Assembly: GCA_012510865.1 (NCBI GenBank)
Contig: JAAZHF010000140.1
Location: forward strand, 1-16,287
Direction: 5' to 3'
DNA length: 16,287 nucleotides
Source: Gammaproteobacteria bacterium
Lineage (GTDB): Bacteria; Pseudomonadota; Gammaproteobacteria; Xanthomonadales; Xanthomonadaceae
Positions 1-8,782 of the stretch are shown piece by piece. The position numbers were made by a program, and so were the translations under genes. Every line of letters starts with the position of its first letter. The first letter of the stretch is position 1. Below the pieces are notes generated by a model, which searched no databases, was not told the DNA's origin, and was given only the letters and a program-made list of their open reading frames with translations.

Positions 1-1
1 C

Positions 2-754
2 AAAATCGTCTGCGGCCACTGCCGCAACTGCCGGGCCGGGTGCCAGCACCTGTGCCTGAACACCACCGGCATCGGCGTCAACCGCGCCGGCGCCTTCGCC
101 GAGTATATCGCCGTCCCGGCCAGCAGCCTGTGGCCGATCCCGGACCAGGTGCCCTCCGAGCTGGCCGCGTTCTTCGACCCCTACGGCAACGCGGCGCACT
201 GCGCGCTGGAGTTCGACGTGGTCGGCGAGGACGTGCTGATCACCGGCGCCGGCCCGATCGGGGTGATGGCCGCCGGCATCTGCAAGCACATCGGCGCCCG
301 CAACGTCGTGGTCACCGACGTCAACGACTTCCGGCTGAAGCTGGCCGCGGACATGGGCGCGACGCGCGTGGTCAACGTCGGCAGGACCTCGGTCAAGGAG
401 GTCATGTCCGAGCTGCACATGGACGGTTTCGACGTCGGCCTGGAGATGAGCGGCAATCCGGCGGCGTTCAACGACATGCTCGACTTCATGTACCACGGCG
501 GCAAAGTCGCCCTGCTCGGCCTCCTGCCGCGCGGCGCGGGCATCGACTGGGACCGGGTCATCTTCAAGGGACTCACGGTGCAGGGCATCTACGGCCGTCG
601 CATGTACGAGACCTGGTACAAGATGACCCAACTGGTGCTCTCGGGCTTCCCGCTGCACAAGGTGCTCAGCCACCAGCTTCCGGCGGACGAGTTCCAGAAG
701 GGCTTCGACCTGATGGAATCCGGCAAGTCGGGCAAGGTCGTCCTCAGCTGGTAA
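2..754 (+). CDS. tdh: L-threonine 3-dehydrogenase, 5' end cut by window edge
   Basis: Zinc- and NAD-dependent cytosolic enzyme that oxidises L-threonine to 2-amino-3-ketobutyrate, which Kbl then cleaves. About 250 residues are present; the family is about 341 long, so roughly the first 90 lie outside the window. The fragment opens with the structural zinc cluster, four cysteines in CGHCRNC...C spacing. It continues with NRAGAFAEY, a Rossmann nucleotide-binding motif ([10 protein letters not shown]), [12 protein letters not shown] for NAD selection, FDVGLEMSG, and the C-terminal [11 protein letters not shown], and it closely follows E. coli Tdh as remembered. The stop is TAA at 752-754, followed at once by a strong intrinsic terminator. 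No broken or missing key residue is seen in the visible part. E. coli has the order kbl-tdh in one operon; here tdh comes first and has its own terminator. Confidence 0.95.
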   Translation, partial: KIVCGHCRNCRAGCQHLCLNTTGIGVNRAGAFAEYIAVPASSLWPIPDQVPSELAAFFDPYGNAAHCALEFDVVGEDVLITGAGPIGVMAAGICKHIGARNVVVTDVNDFRLKLAADMGATRVVNVGRTSVKEVMSELHMDGFDVGLEMSGNPAAFNDMLDFMYHGGKVALLGLLPRGAGIDWDRVIFKGLTVQGIYGRRMYETWYKMTQLVLSGFPLHKVLSHQLPADEFQKGFDLMESGKSGKVVLSW

Positions 755-762
755 GGACTGCG

Positions 763-792
763 CGCCCCGGTTGATCCGGGGCGTTTTCTTTT
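763..792 (+). terminator. Rho-independent terminator after tdh
   Basis: An 8-bp perfect GC-rich stem (CGCCCCGG at 763-770, CCGGGGCG at 776-783) with a 5-nt loop is followed by the T-run TTTTCTTTT at 784-792. It starts 9 bp after the tdh stop codon. This is the clearest intrinsic terminator in the window. It implies that kbl needs its own promoter within 793-896; TACCAT at 864-869 is a possible but weak -10. Confidence 0.85.
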
Positions 793-896
793 CGGGTTCC
801 TTGTTGGCGAGCAGCCAGGGCTGTCGGCTCCGGGTGGAGCGCGTCGCCCCGCGACCCAGCGGCTACCATATGGCGGCCCCAACAGAGGATCCCCAC

Positions 897-2873
897 ATGA
901 GCAGCAGCCCCGCGACCATCCGGCGTTACGCCGAAGAACTCGACGCCATCCGCGAGGCGGGCCTGTTCAAGGCCGAGCGCATCATCACCAGCCCGCAGTC
1001 GGCCGAGATCGAACTCGCCGACGGCCGCACGGTGCTGAACTTCTGCGCCAACAACTACCTCGGCCTGGCCGATCATCCGGACATCATCGCCGCCGCGCGC
1101 GACGCGCTCGACACCCACGGATTCGGCATGGCCTCGGTCCGCTTCATCTGCGGGACCCAGGACCTGCACAAGGAGCTCGAGCGCACGATCGCCGACTTCT
1201 TCGGCAAGGAGGACACCATCCTCTACGCCGCCTGCTTCGACGCCAACGGCGGCCTGTTCGAGCCGCTCCTCGGCGAAGGCGACGCGGTGGTCAGCGACGC
1301 GCTGAACCATGCCTCGATCATCGGCGGCGTGCGCCTGTGCAAGGCGAAGCGCTACCGCTACGCCAACTGCGACCTGGCGGACCTCGAGAAGCAGCTGCAG
1401 CAGGCCCGCGCCGACGGCGCGCGGACCATCATGATCACCACCGACGGCGTGTTCTCGATGGACGGCTTCATCGCGCCGCTCGACGGGATCACCGCCCTGG
1501 CCGCGAAGTACGACGCGCTGGTGCACATCGACGAATGCCACGCCACCGGGTTCATCGGTGCGACCGGCCGCGGTTCGGCCGAGGTCAAGGGGGTGCTGGA
1601 CCGGATCGACATCATCACCGGCGCCCTGGGCAGGGCCATGGGCGGCGCGCTGGGCGGCTTCACGACCGGGCGGGCCGAGGTCATCGAACTGCTCCGCCAG
1701 CGGTCGCGGCCCTACCTGTTCTCGAACTCGCTGCCGCCGCACGTCGTGGCGGCGGGGACGAAGGCATTCCAGATGCTCGACGCGGCCGGCGGGCTGCGGG
1801 AGCAGCTGGCGCGGAATACCGCCTACTTCCGCGAGCGCATGGCCGAGGCCGGCTTCGACCTCAAGCCCGGAGTGCATCCGATCACGCCGGTGATGCTGTA
1901 CGACGCGCCGCTGGCGCAGCGCTTCGCGGAGCGCCTCCTCGAAGAGGGCATCTACGCGATCGGCTTCTTCTTCCCGGTGGTGCCCCAGGGCCAGGCGCGC
2001 ATCCGCACCCAGCTCTCGGCCGCGCACACGCGGGAGCACCTGGACCGGGCGGTCGACGCCTTCGTCCGCATCGGCCGCGAGCTTGGCGTCATCAAGGGCT
2101 GCGCCGGCGCCCCGGGGCGCGCCGGCCCCCGGTCAGCGGGGGTCGGAGCCTTCGGCCGGCGGTTCCGCGGCCGGAGCGTCCGACGCGGGCGCCCCGGCGG
2201 GTGCGGCGGGCGGCGCGGCCGCCGGCGCGGCGCCGCGCGCGACCCGCACGCCGCGCGCCTTCATCCAGGCGTCGAACTCGTCGGCGGTCATGCGCCGGCC
2301 ATTCTGGTTCATGTCGAAGCGCCAGGGGCCGTTGTCGAATTCTGTCCGGGGCTTGTACGCGGCGGGATCGTTCGGGTCCGCGACGCCGGCCGGGGGCGCG
2401 TAGGCCACGTTGCGGCAGCTCTCGATGCGCCGGCGCAGCAGGACCTCGTCGACCGTCTGCGATTCGTCATAGGCGTGGCCCAGGACGCCGCTGCCGGCGC
2501 CGAGCATGTAGGACGGAGCCACCAGTTCGGTGGCCAGGGGCGCGAGCACGGTGACCCGCTGCTGGGTCGCGCCCGCGGTGGGGAGGTTGGCGCAGTCCAC
2601 CGCCGCCCCTGCCAGGCCGGGGGCGACCAGGCCCGCCGCTGCCACAAGCCAAGCCGCATGTTTCATGTCGCCACCCTCTCGTTGCCGGCCTGCGAGTGTA
2701 CCAGTCCCGGAATGCACGAAGCCCGGCGCTGGGCCGGGCTTCGTGGTGTCGCGGTGTGCTGCCGTCCTCAGTTCTGGACGTTCAGCTCCGTGCGGCGGTT
2801 GATCGCACGGCCCTCGGGGTTGTCCGAACCGTCGTCGTTGGTGTTCGGCGCGATCGGGCGGCTCTCGCCATAG
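897..2873 (+). CDS. kbl: Glycine C-acetyltransferase (2-amino-3-ketobutyrate CoA ligase) lacking its PLP lysine and its normal stop codon
   Basis: PLP enzyme of the alpha-oxoamine synthase family that splits 2-amino-3-ketobutyrate with CoA into glycine and acetyl-CoA. The start at 897 has an AGAGGA ribosome site 8 nt upstream and gives the family N-terminus. Conservation is strong from [14 protein letters not shown] through [38 protein letters not shown] and [15 protein letters not shown] to [21 protein letters not shown]. Homology ends with GVI at codon 399 (2091-2093), matching the 398-residue E. coli enzyme. Three conserved sites differ: the family's T-L-G-K is A-L-G-R here (Ala243 and Arg246 replace a phosphate-contacting Thr and the Schiff-base Lys), and Gly143 replaces Asp in HASIIDG. 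No stop follows codon 399, so the frame runs to TAG at 2871-2873 (658 aa). That 258-residue tail is Arg/Gly-rich, lies antisense to the next gene and is probably not a real domain. The fold assignment is certain; activity is doubtful. Confidence 0.85.
   Translation: MSSSPATIRRYAEELDAIREAGLFKAERIITSPQSAEIELADGRTVLNFCANNYLGLADHPDIIAAARDALDTHGFGMASVRFICGTQDLHKELERTIADFFGKEDTILYAACFDANGGLFEPLLGEGDAVVSDALNHASIIGGVRLCKAKRYRYANCDLADLEKQLQQARADGARTIMITTDGVFSMDGFIAPLDGITALAAKYDALVHIDECHATGFIGATGRGSAEVKGVLDRIDIITGALGRAMGGALGGFTTGRAEVIELLRQRSRPYLFSNSLPPHVVAAGTKAFQMLDAAGGLREQLARNTAYFRERMAEAGFDLKPGVHPITPVMLYDAPLAQRFAERLLEEGIYAIGFFFPVVPQGQARIRTQLSAAHTREHLDRAVDAFVRIGRELGVIKGCAGAPGRAGPRSAGVGAFGRRFRGRSVRRGRPGGCGGRRGRRRGAARDPHAARLHPGVELVGGHAPAILVHVEAPGAVVEFCPGLVRGGIVRVRDAGRGRVGHVAAALDAPAQQDLVDRLRFVIGVAQDAAAGAEHVGRSHQFGGQGREHGDPLLGRARGGEVGAVHRRPCQAGGDQARRCHKPSRMFHVATLSLPACECTSPGMHEARRWAGLRGVAVCCRPQFWTFSSVRRLIARPSGLSEPSSLVFGAIGRLSP
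2103..2126. terminator. GC-rich hairpin between convergent kbl and the 2133-2666 gene
   Basis: GCCGGCGC (2103-2110) pairs perfectly with GCGCCGGC (2119-2126) around an 8-nt CCCGGGGC loop. There is no T-run on either side. It sits just past the point where Kbl homology ends (about 2094) and just before the stop of the opposite-strand gene (2133), the usual place for a shared transcription end. Its position supports a native kbl end near 2094-2102. Confidence 0.4.
2133..2666 (-). CDS. Small secreted or periplasmic protein of unknown function
   Basis: A 177-residue protein whose family I cannot name. The start at 2666 is chosen because it gives a clean signal peptide ([20 protein letters not shown], cleavage probably near AGA|A) and has a GAGAGGGTGG ribosome site upstream; an in-frame start at 2717 would bury that signal. 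The mature part has two cysteines (VDC..., RIESC...), so one disulfide is possible. It also has a compact motif [19 protein letters not shown] followed by [12 protein letters not shown], then an Ala/Pro-rich, probably disordered tail. The D-x-N-x-N-G run resembles an EF-hand loop, but the later loop positions do not fit, so calcium binding is not claimed. There is no lipobox. It lies downstream of ompA on the same strand, separated by a strong hairpin, and converges on kbl. The coding call rests on the signal peptide, ribosome site and position. Confidence 0.75.
   Translation of the reverse strand: MKHAAWLVAAAGLVAPGLAGAAVDCANLPTAGATQQRVTVLAPLATELVAPSYMLGAGSGVLGHAYDESQTVDEVLLRRRIESCRNVAYAPPAGVADPNDPAAYKPRTEFDNGPWRFDMNQNGRRMTADEFDAWMKARGVRVARGAAPAAAPPAAPAGAPASDAPAAEPPAEGSDPR
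2715..2745 (-). terminator. Hairpin terminator downstream of ompA
   Basis: A 13-bp perfect stem (2715-2727 with 2733-2745) and a 5-nt loop lie 22 bp after the ompA stop codon and before the start of the small secreted-protein gene. No clear U-run follows on either strand, so it may act as a weak terminator or an mRNA 3'-end stabiliser that separates ompA expression from the downstream gene. Confidence 0.6.
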
Positions 2874-3865
2874 CCGTTCGGGCCCACCAGGCGCGAGGCG
2901 TCGATGCCGTTCGAGGTCAGGTAGTCGTACACCGCCGACGCGCGGCGCTCCGACAGGGCCTGGTTGTAGGCATCGGTGCCCTTCGAGTCCGTGTGGCCGG
3001 CAACCTCGACGCGCAGGTCGGGGTAGCGCTTCAGGATCTCGATGGCCTCGTTCAGGATCGAAACCGCGTCCGGACGCAGCGTCGACTTGTCGAAGTCGAA
3101 GTTCACGCCCTTCAGGTCGATCGACACCGGCACCGGGCAGCCGTCCGGACCGATCGTCTGGCCGGGCTGCGAATCCGGGCAGCGGTCGTCGCAGTCGTTC
3201 ACGCCGTCGCCGTCGCTGTCCATGTCGGCGCAGCTCGGGGCCGCCGGCGGCGGCGCCGGAGCGACCGGAGCCGTCGGCTCGGGGCCGAGCGGGATCACCA
3301 CGCCGACCGAGGCCAGGACGTCGCCGAACCAGTCTTCCTGCGGCGCATTGACGCTGCGGTCATCGAAGTCGGCGCGGTAGGCCAGCTCGGTGCGGATCGC
3401 GACGCGGCCCAGGTTGCCCTGCGCGCCGACGCCGACCTTGGCCGCGAAGTTGCCCTCCTCGCGCTCGCCGGGCGAGACCGGGTTCGGGAAGGCGTCGTAC
3501 TCTTCCTCGGAGCGCTGGTAGCCGACGCCCGCCAGCACGTACGGGTTCCAGCTGCGGCCGTCGACCACGAAGTGGCGGCGCAGGTCCAGCGAGATGCCGT
3601 ACTGGCTCCAGTTGAGGTCCCGGTTGGCATCCTTCTCCGGGTTCTGGTAGTTCAGCTCGGCGTCGAGCGACCAGAGCGGCGAGATGAACTTGCCCACGCC
3701 CAGCGTGCCGAACGGCGCGTCGCGCGTGTCGCGATCGCTGTCCTGCATGTTGTAGCCGGCGCCCGCGGTCAGGTACCAGCGATCGTCGAACTCCTGCGCC
3801 GAAGCCGCGTGGGTCACCGCAAGGCCGGCAAGCAGCGCTGCACACAGCAACTTCTTGTTCATCAT
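2768..3865 (-). CDS. ompA: OmpA-family outer membrane protein
   Basis: A 365-residue porin-like protein that anchors the outer membrane to peptidoglycan. The start at 3865 has AAGGAG 8 nt upstream; the second ATG at 3862 is less well spaced. Residues 1-23 are a signal peptide ending ASA. About 24-215 form the beta-barrel, with alternating aromatic strands such as [11 protein letters not shown] and [10 protein letters not shown] Pro/Ala linker leads to an Asp-rich thrombospondin type 3-like segment ([18 protein letters not shown], about 230-250), expected to bind calcium. The C-terminal OmpA domain starts at [11 protein letters not shown] and carries the diaminopimelate-binding Asp and Arg in GHTDSKGT and ALSERRAS. 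It is divergent from fadH across a 219-bp gap and followed by a 13-bp hairpin. I could not find a convincing promoter; the 5' leader carries a small CCGGCG/CGCCGG hairpin at 3895-3908. The family is certain; the symbol is generic because genomes often hold several OmpA paralogues. Confidence 0.92.
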   Translation of the reverse strand: MMNKKLLCAALLAGLAVTHAASAQEFDDRWYLTAGAGYNMQDSDRDTRDAPFGTLGVGKFISPLWSLDAELNYQNPEKDANRDLNWSQYGISLDLRRHFVVDGRSWNPYVLAGVGYQRSEEEYDAFPNPVSPGEREEGNFAAKVGVGAQGNLGRVAIRTELAYRADFDDRSVNAPQEDWFGDVLASVGVVIPLGPEPTAPVAPAPPPAAPSCADMDSDGDGVNDCDDRCPDSQPGQTIGPDGCPVPVSIDLKGVNFDFDKSTLRPDAVSILNEAIEILKRYPDLRVEVAGHTDSKGTDAYNQALSERRASAVYDYLTSNGIDASRLVGPNGYGESRPIAPNTNDDGSDNPEGRAINRRTELNVQN

Positions 3866-3997
3866 GAGTGTCGCTCCTTCGAATGGTGGCGGCGCCGGCG
3901 GACGCCGGGGGACCGCGTCACGTTGTGGGGGGACAGCCGCCACCCGGGGCCGCCATCAGGGCGCAGGTTAGGTTCGGGGATGTGAAGCCGGCGTTAA

Positions 3998-6115
<2,118 letters not shown>

Positions 6116-6133
6116 CCGCCGGCGCAAGTGCCC

Positions 6134-6151
6134 GCTGAACGCCTGTTCAGC
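6134..6151. repeat. Perfect palindrome after fadH
   Basis: GCTGAAC (6134-6140) and GTTCAGC (6145-6151) flank the 4-nt spacer GCCT. It lies 18 bp after the fadH stop. No T-run follows, so it is a poor intrinsic terminator. The core GAAC-N4-GTTC resembles a dimeric repressor half-site pair, but no regulator can be assigned. Confidence 0.55.
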
Positions 6152-6190
6152 AAGGATTGTGAAACCGGGCCGTACCTTGCGCGCACTTTC

Positions 6191-6210
6191 TCCGCCGCGT
6201 CTTCGGCGGA
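6191..6210. repeat. Inverted repeat in the fadH-hydrolase gap
   Basis: TCCGCCG (6191-6197) and CGGCGGA (6204-6210) form a perfect 7-bp stem with a 6-nt CGTCTT loop. It is one of four inverted repeats in the 259-bp noncoding stretch 6116-6374. Confidence 0.5.
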
Positions 6211-6220
6211 ACCGGCGCGA

Positions 6221-6238
6221 CCTGCCGATGTCGGCAGG
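6221..6238. repeat. 18-bp palindrome with TG centre
   Basis: CCTGCCGA and TCGGCAGG are exact reverse complements around a central TG. With a spacer this short, a protein-binding dyad is at least as likely as an RNA hairpin. It has the same layout (8 + 2 + 8, with A-TG-T centre) as the palindrome at 6316-6333. Confidence 0.55.
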
Positions 6239-6315
6239 CTTCGAGCCCGGGCAGCAAAGCGCCAGAGAGTGCCGCCGCCCTCCCCAACACGCCAGGCCGT
6301 CCGCGATGCGGTGGC

Positions 6316-6333
6316 CCGGGCCATGTGGCCCGG
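6316..6333. repeat. Second 18-bp palindrome with TG centre
   Basis: CCGGGCCA and TGGCCCGG are exact reverse complements around a central TG. It ends 41 bp before the ATG of the hydrolase gene, and its centre is 95 bp from that of the palindrome at 6221-6238. It could be an operator or part of the 5' leader of that gene. Confidence 0.55.
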
Positions 6334-6374
6334 CCCGCTGCCGCGCGTACGGCGCAACGGAGCAAGGAGCCGTC

Positions 6375-6830
6375 ATGAAACTCGCCTGGATCCTGTGGTT
6401 GGCATCCGTCCTGCCCCCGCAGGCTGCAGATTCCCTGTGCCTGAGCACCACCCTGTACCTCGAGGCACGCGACCAGTCGGTGCTTGGCCAGAAGGCCGTG
6501 GCCGAGGTCGCGCTGCGCCGCACCGACAGCGGCCTGTGGGGGGATTCGGTCTGCGACGTGGTCACCGCGCGCAAGCAGTTCGCGCCAACGATCGTCTCGC
6601 CGCGCACGCGCCTCACCAACACGGAGGCCTGGTCGCAGGCGGTCACCATCGCGCTCGAGTCGCAGCGCAACTGGGCGCTGCCCTCCGGCGAGCGCCAGGA
6701 AGTCGTGCCCGGCGCCAGCCACTTCATGGCCCACGCGATCGCGAGCCCGAGCTGGCGCAACGCGTACCAGGTCGCGACCATCGGCGACCACACCTTCCTG
6801 CGCGTGCAGAACCTGAAGCCGAAGTCCTGA
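6375..6830 (+). CDS. Secreted SleB-family cell wall hydrolase
   Basis: A 151-residue protein with the SleB/CwlJ-type hydrolase fold, which cuts peptidoglycan in characterised members. AAGGAG ends 6 nt before the ATG at 6375. Residues 1 to about 18 form a short signal peptide (MKLAWILWLASVLPPQA). The domain then fills the protein: LSTTLYLEARDQSVLGQKAV contains the glutamate expected to be catalytic, followed by VCDVVTARKQFAP, ASHFMAHAIASPSW and IGDHTFLRV, all in family order. Two cysteines (C22 and one in SVCDVV) could form a disulfide in the periplasm. It is preceded by a 259-bp leader crowded with palindromes and followed 80 bp later by a glutathione S-transferase gene with its own ribosome site. 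In non-sporing bacteria the role of these proteins is presumably cell-wall remodelling; that is inference. Confidence 0.85.
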   Translation: MKLAWILWLASVLPPQAADSLCLSTTLYLEARDQSVLGQKAVAEVALRRTDSGLWGDSVCDVVTARKQFAPTIVSPRTRLTNTEAWSQAVTIALESQRNWALPSGERQEVVPGASHFMAHAIASPSWRNAYQVATIGDHTFLRVQNLKPKS

Positions 6831-6910
6831 CGCGACGGGGCGCCCGCGACCGTGCTTGAAGCCGGCGCGCGCGCGGCCGATCATGGCGGTTTCCGCGCAT
6901 GGAGCCGCAC

Positions 6911-7522
6911 ATGAAACTGTATTCGAAGCCGGGCGCCTGCTCGACCGCCGTGCACATCGCCCTGCAGTGGGCGGGCGGGCCGTTCGAGGTCGAGATCCTG
7001 GATGGCCCGGCGATGAAGTCTCCGGAATTCCTGGCGATCAATCCCGCCGGCGCGGTCCCCGCGCTGGTCGACGGCGATTTCGTCCTCACCCAGAACGCCG
7101 CCATCATGGGCTACATCGCCGATTCCCGCCCCGCGGCGGCGCTCGCCGGCGACGGCTCCACGCGCCAGCGGGCCGAAGCCACCCGCTGGCTGTCCTTCGT
7201 CAACTCCGACCTGCACCCGGCGTTCAAGCCGATCTTCGCGCCCGCGCGCTACATCGGCAGCGAAGCGCAGCACGATGCCGTCAGGACCGCCGCGAGGACG
7301 CTGGTCCGCCAGTTGATGGAGGCCGCCGACAGGCGCCTGGCGGGCAATGAGTGGCTGGCCGGATTCCGCAGCTTCGCCGATCCGTACTTCTACCTGACCG
7401 TGCGCTGGGCAGCGGTCACCGGCGTGGACATGTCCGGGCTCGACCACGTCGCGGCGTTCAAGGAACGCATGGACGCCGACCCCGGTGTCCGTGCGGCGCT
7501 CGCCGCCGAAGGCCTGGCCTGA
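6911..7522 (+). CDS. gstA: Beta-class glutathione S-transferase
   Basis: A cytosolic enzyme of 203 residues (E. coli GstA has 201) that joins glutathione to electrophiles and helps in oxidative stress. The start at 6911 has GGAG 6 nt upstream and gives the family N-terminus MKLYSKPGACS; an in-frame ATG at 6899 would add four residues. Cys10 in KPGACS is the beta-class active-site residue. NPAGAVPAL carries the cis-proline, and LTQNAAIMGYIAD completes the thioredoxin-like domain. The helical C-terminal domain has the conserved His in SDLHPAF and ends AFKERMDADPGVRAAL...EGLA, as in E. coli. A 12-bp terminator hairpin follows, shared with convergent prpC. The gene symbol is by similarity only, since genomes of this kind carry many GST paralogues. 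Confidence 0.9.
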   Translation: MKLYSKPGACSTAVHIALQWAGGPFEVEILDGPAMKSPEFLAINPAGAVPALVDGDFVLTQNAAIMGYIADSRPAAALAGDGSTRQRAEATRWLSFVNSDLHPAFKPIFAPARYIGSEAQHDAVRTAARTLVRQLMEAADRRLAGNEWLAGFRSFADPYFYLTVRWAAVTGVDMSGLDHVAAFKERMDADPGVRAALAAEGLA

Positions 7523-7537
7523 CTCCTCCCCCGGAAT

Positions 7538-7565
7538 GGAAACGGCGCCCCGCGGCGCCGTTTCC
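7538..7565. terminator. Bidirectional terminator between gst and prpC
   Basis: GGAAACGGCGCC (7538-7549) pairs perfectly with GGCGCCGTTTCC (7554-7565), a 12-bp stem with a 4-nt loop. The stem carries AAA on one arm and TTT on the other, so each strand has a short U-run. It lies 15 bp after the gst stop and 21 bp beyond the natural prpC stop at 7587, not near the premature TAG at 7659. The prpC transcription unit therefore still extends to its original end. Confidence 0.75.
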
Positions 7566-7586
7566 CGTTCCCGGACCGATCGCGGC

Positions 7587-7658
7587 TCAGCCGCGTTCCG
7601 CCATCGGCACCCATTCCCGGTTCTCGGGGCCGGTGTAGTTCGCGCTCGGGCGGATGAT
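7587..7658 (-). other. Untranslated 3' remnant of prpC beyond the premature TAG
   Basis: Reading on in the prpC frame after TAG gives 23 residues beginning IIRPSANYTGPENREW, then TGA at 7587-7589. This is the standard C-terminus of 2-methylcitrate synthase and lines up with the same segment of E. coli PrpC. Arg364 of the uninterrupted reading corresponds to the citrate synthase arginine (E. coli GltA Arg407) that reaches into the neighbouring subunit's active site. The frame and length are intact, so a single base change explains the interruption. Confidence 0.85.
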
Positions 7659-8741
7659 CTAGCCGTCGATCCGCTGCTCGATCACGTGCGCGCTCCAGCC
7701 GCTGGTGCGCGAGATCACGAACAGCGGCGTGAACATGGCCGTCGGCACGCCCATCATGTGGTAGCTCACCGCGCTGAACCAGTCGAGGTTGGGGAACATC
7801 TTCTTGATGTCCCACATCACCGACTCCAGGCGCTCGGCGATCGCGTACATGCGGGTGTCGCCCTGCTCTTCCGACAGGTCCTTCGCGACCTGCTTGATGA
7901 TGCCGTTGCGCGGGTCGCCGACGGTGTACACCGGGTGCCCGAAGCCGATCACCACTTCCTTGCGGCCAACGCGCTCGCGGATGTCGGCCTCGGCCTCGTC
8001 CGGCGTGTCGTAGCGCTTCTGCACCTCGAACGCGACCTCGTTGGCACCGCCGTGCTTGGGCCCGCGCAGCGCGCCGATCGCGCCGGCGATGCAGGAGTAC
8101 ATGTAGCTGCCGGTGCCGGCGATCACGCGCGAGGTGAAGGTGGAAGCGTTGAACTCGTGCTCCGCGTACAGGATCAGCGAGGTGTGCATCGCGCGGACCC
8201 AGCTCTCCGGCGGCGGCTCGCCGTGCAGCAGGTGCAGGAAATGCCCGCCGATGGAGTCGTCGTCGGTCTCCACGTCGATGACGCGGCCGTTGTGGCTGAA
8301 GTGGTACCAGTACAGCAGCATCGAGCCCAGCGAGGCCATCAGCTTGTCGGCGATGTCGCGCGCGCCGGGGTGGTTGTGGTCGTCCTTCTCCGGCTGCACG
8401 CAGCCAAGCACCGACACGCCGGTGCGCATCACGTCCATCGGGTGCGCCGACGGAGGCAGCTCCTCGAGCGCCGCCTTCACCGCCGCCGGGATGCCGCGCA
8501 GCGACTTCAGCTTCGCCTTGTAGCGGGCCAGCTCGTGCCGGTTCGGGAGTTTGCCGTGCACGAGCAGGTACGCCACCTCCTCGAATTCCGCCGTGGTCGC
8601 GAAGCCGGTGATGTCGTAGCCGCGGTAGTGGAGGTCGTTGCCGCTCCGCCCCACGCTGCACAGCTCGGTGTTGCCCGCCGCGGTTCCGGACAGGGCCACC
8701 GACTTCTTGGGCCTGGGCAGGGTGCTGGGAGTGTCGCTCAT
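7659..8741 (-). CDS. prpC: 2-methylcitrate synthase, truncated by an in-frame TAG
   Basis: Condenses propionyl-CoA with oxaloacetate to 2-methylcitrate, the entry step of the methylcitrate cycle. As written it is 360 residues; reading through TAG to the natural TGA gives 384, close to the 389 of E. coli PrpC. The start at 8741 gives the family opening, with PKKSVALSG and [17 protein letters not shown]. The catalytic set is present: His230 (GPKHGGAN), His269 (GFGHPVYT), Asp320 ([11 protein letters not shown]) and Arg345 (FVISRTSGW). Codon 361 is TAG where E. coli has Lys (DNK-IIRP in E. coli, DG-stop-IIRP here), so AAG to TAG would explain it. The loss removes an intersubunit active-site Arg, and the product is probably inactive without readthrough. 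It is the second gene of a prpB-prpC operon with a 41-bp spacer; GGAG lies 11 nt before the start. No acnD or prpF lies next to it. Confidence 0.88.
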   Translation of the reverse strand: MSDTPSTLPRPKKSVALSGTAAGNTELCSVGRSGNDLHYRGYDITGFATTAEFEEVAYLLVHGKLPNRHELARYKAKLKSLRGIPAAVKAALEELPPSAHPMDVMRTGVSVLGCVQPEKDDHNHPGARDIADKLMASLGSMLLYWYHFSHNGRVIDVETDDDSIGGHFLHLLHGEPPPESWVRAMHTSLILYAEHEFNASTFTSRVIAGTGSYMYSCIAGAIGALRGPKHGGANEVAFEVQKRYDTPDEAEADIRERVGRKEVVIGFGHPVYTVGDPRNGIIKQVAKDLSEEQGDTRMYAIAERLESVMWDIKKMFPNLDWFSAVSYHMMGVPTAMFTPLFVISRTSGWSAHVIEQRIDG

Positions 8742-8782
8742 GTGATTGGTTGCTCCATTGTGCAGTGGGTATGGCCGGCGGC

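Noticed and set aside
1320..1640. Adenine-targeted diversification (a diversity-generating retroelement) as the cause of the A-to-G changes in kbl
   Set aside because: Only three changes, no template repeat, no reverse transcriptase gene, and the protein is a housekeeping enzyme.
744..2039. A 431-codon open frame on the minus strand opposite kbl
   Set aside because: A mirror frame of conserved kbl codons, with no start context or domain.
2097..2873. The kbl run-on tail as a true fused C-terminal domain
   Set aside because: It is low-complexity Arg/Gly-rich sequence that reads antisense through another gene with its own signal peptide and ribosome site, and crosses a hairpin typical of a gene end.
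6134..6151. A LexA/SOS box (GAAC-N4-GTTC, or CTG-N10-CAG)
   Set aside because: It lacks the CTGT...ACAG ends of the gammaproteobacterial box and does not match the Xanthomonas LexA sites I know. The Gram-positive-type core match is probably chance, and the neighbours are not SOS genes.
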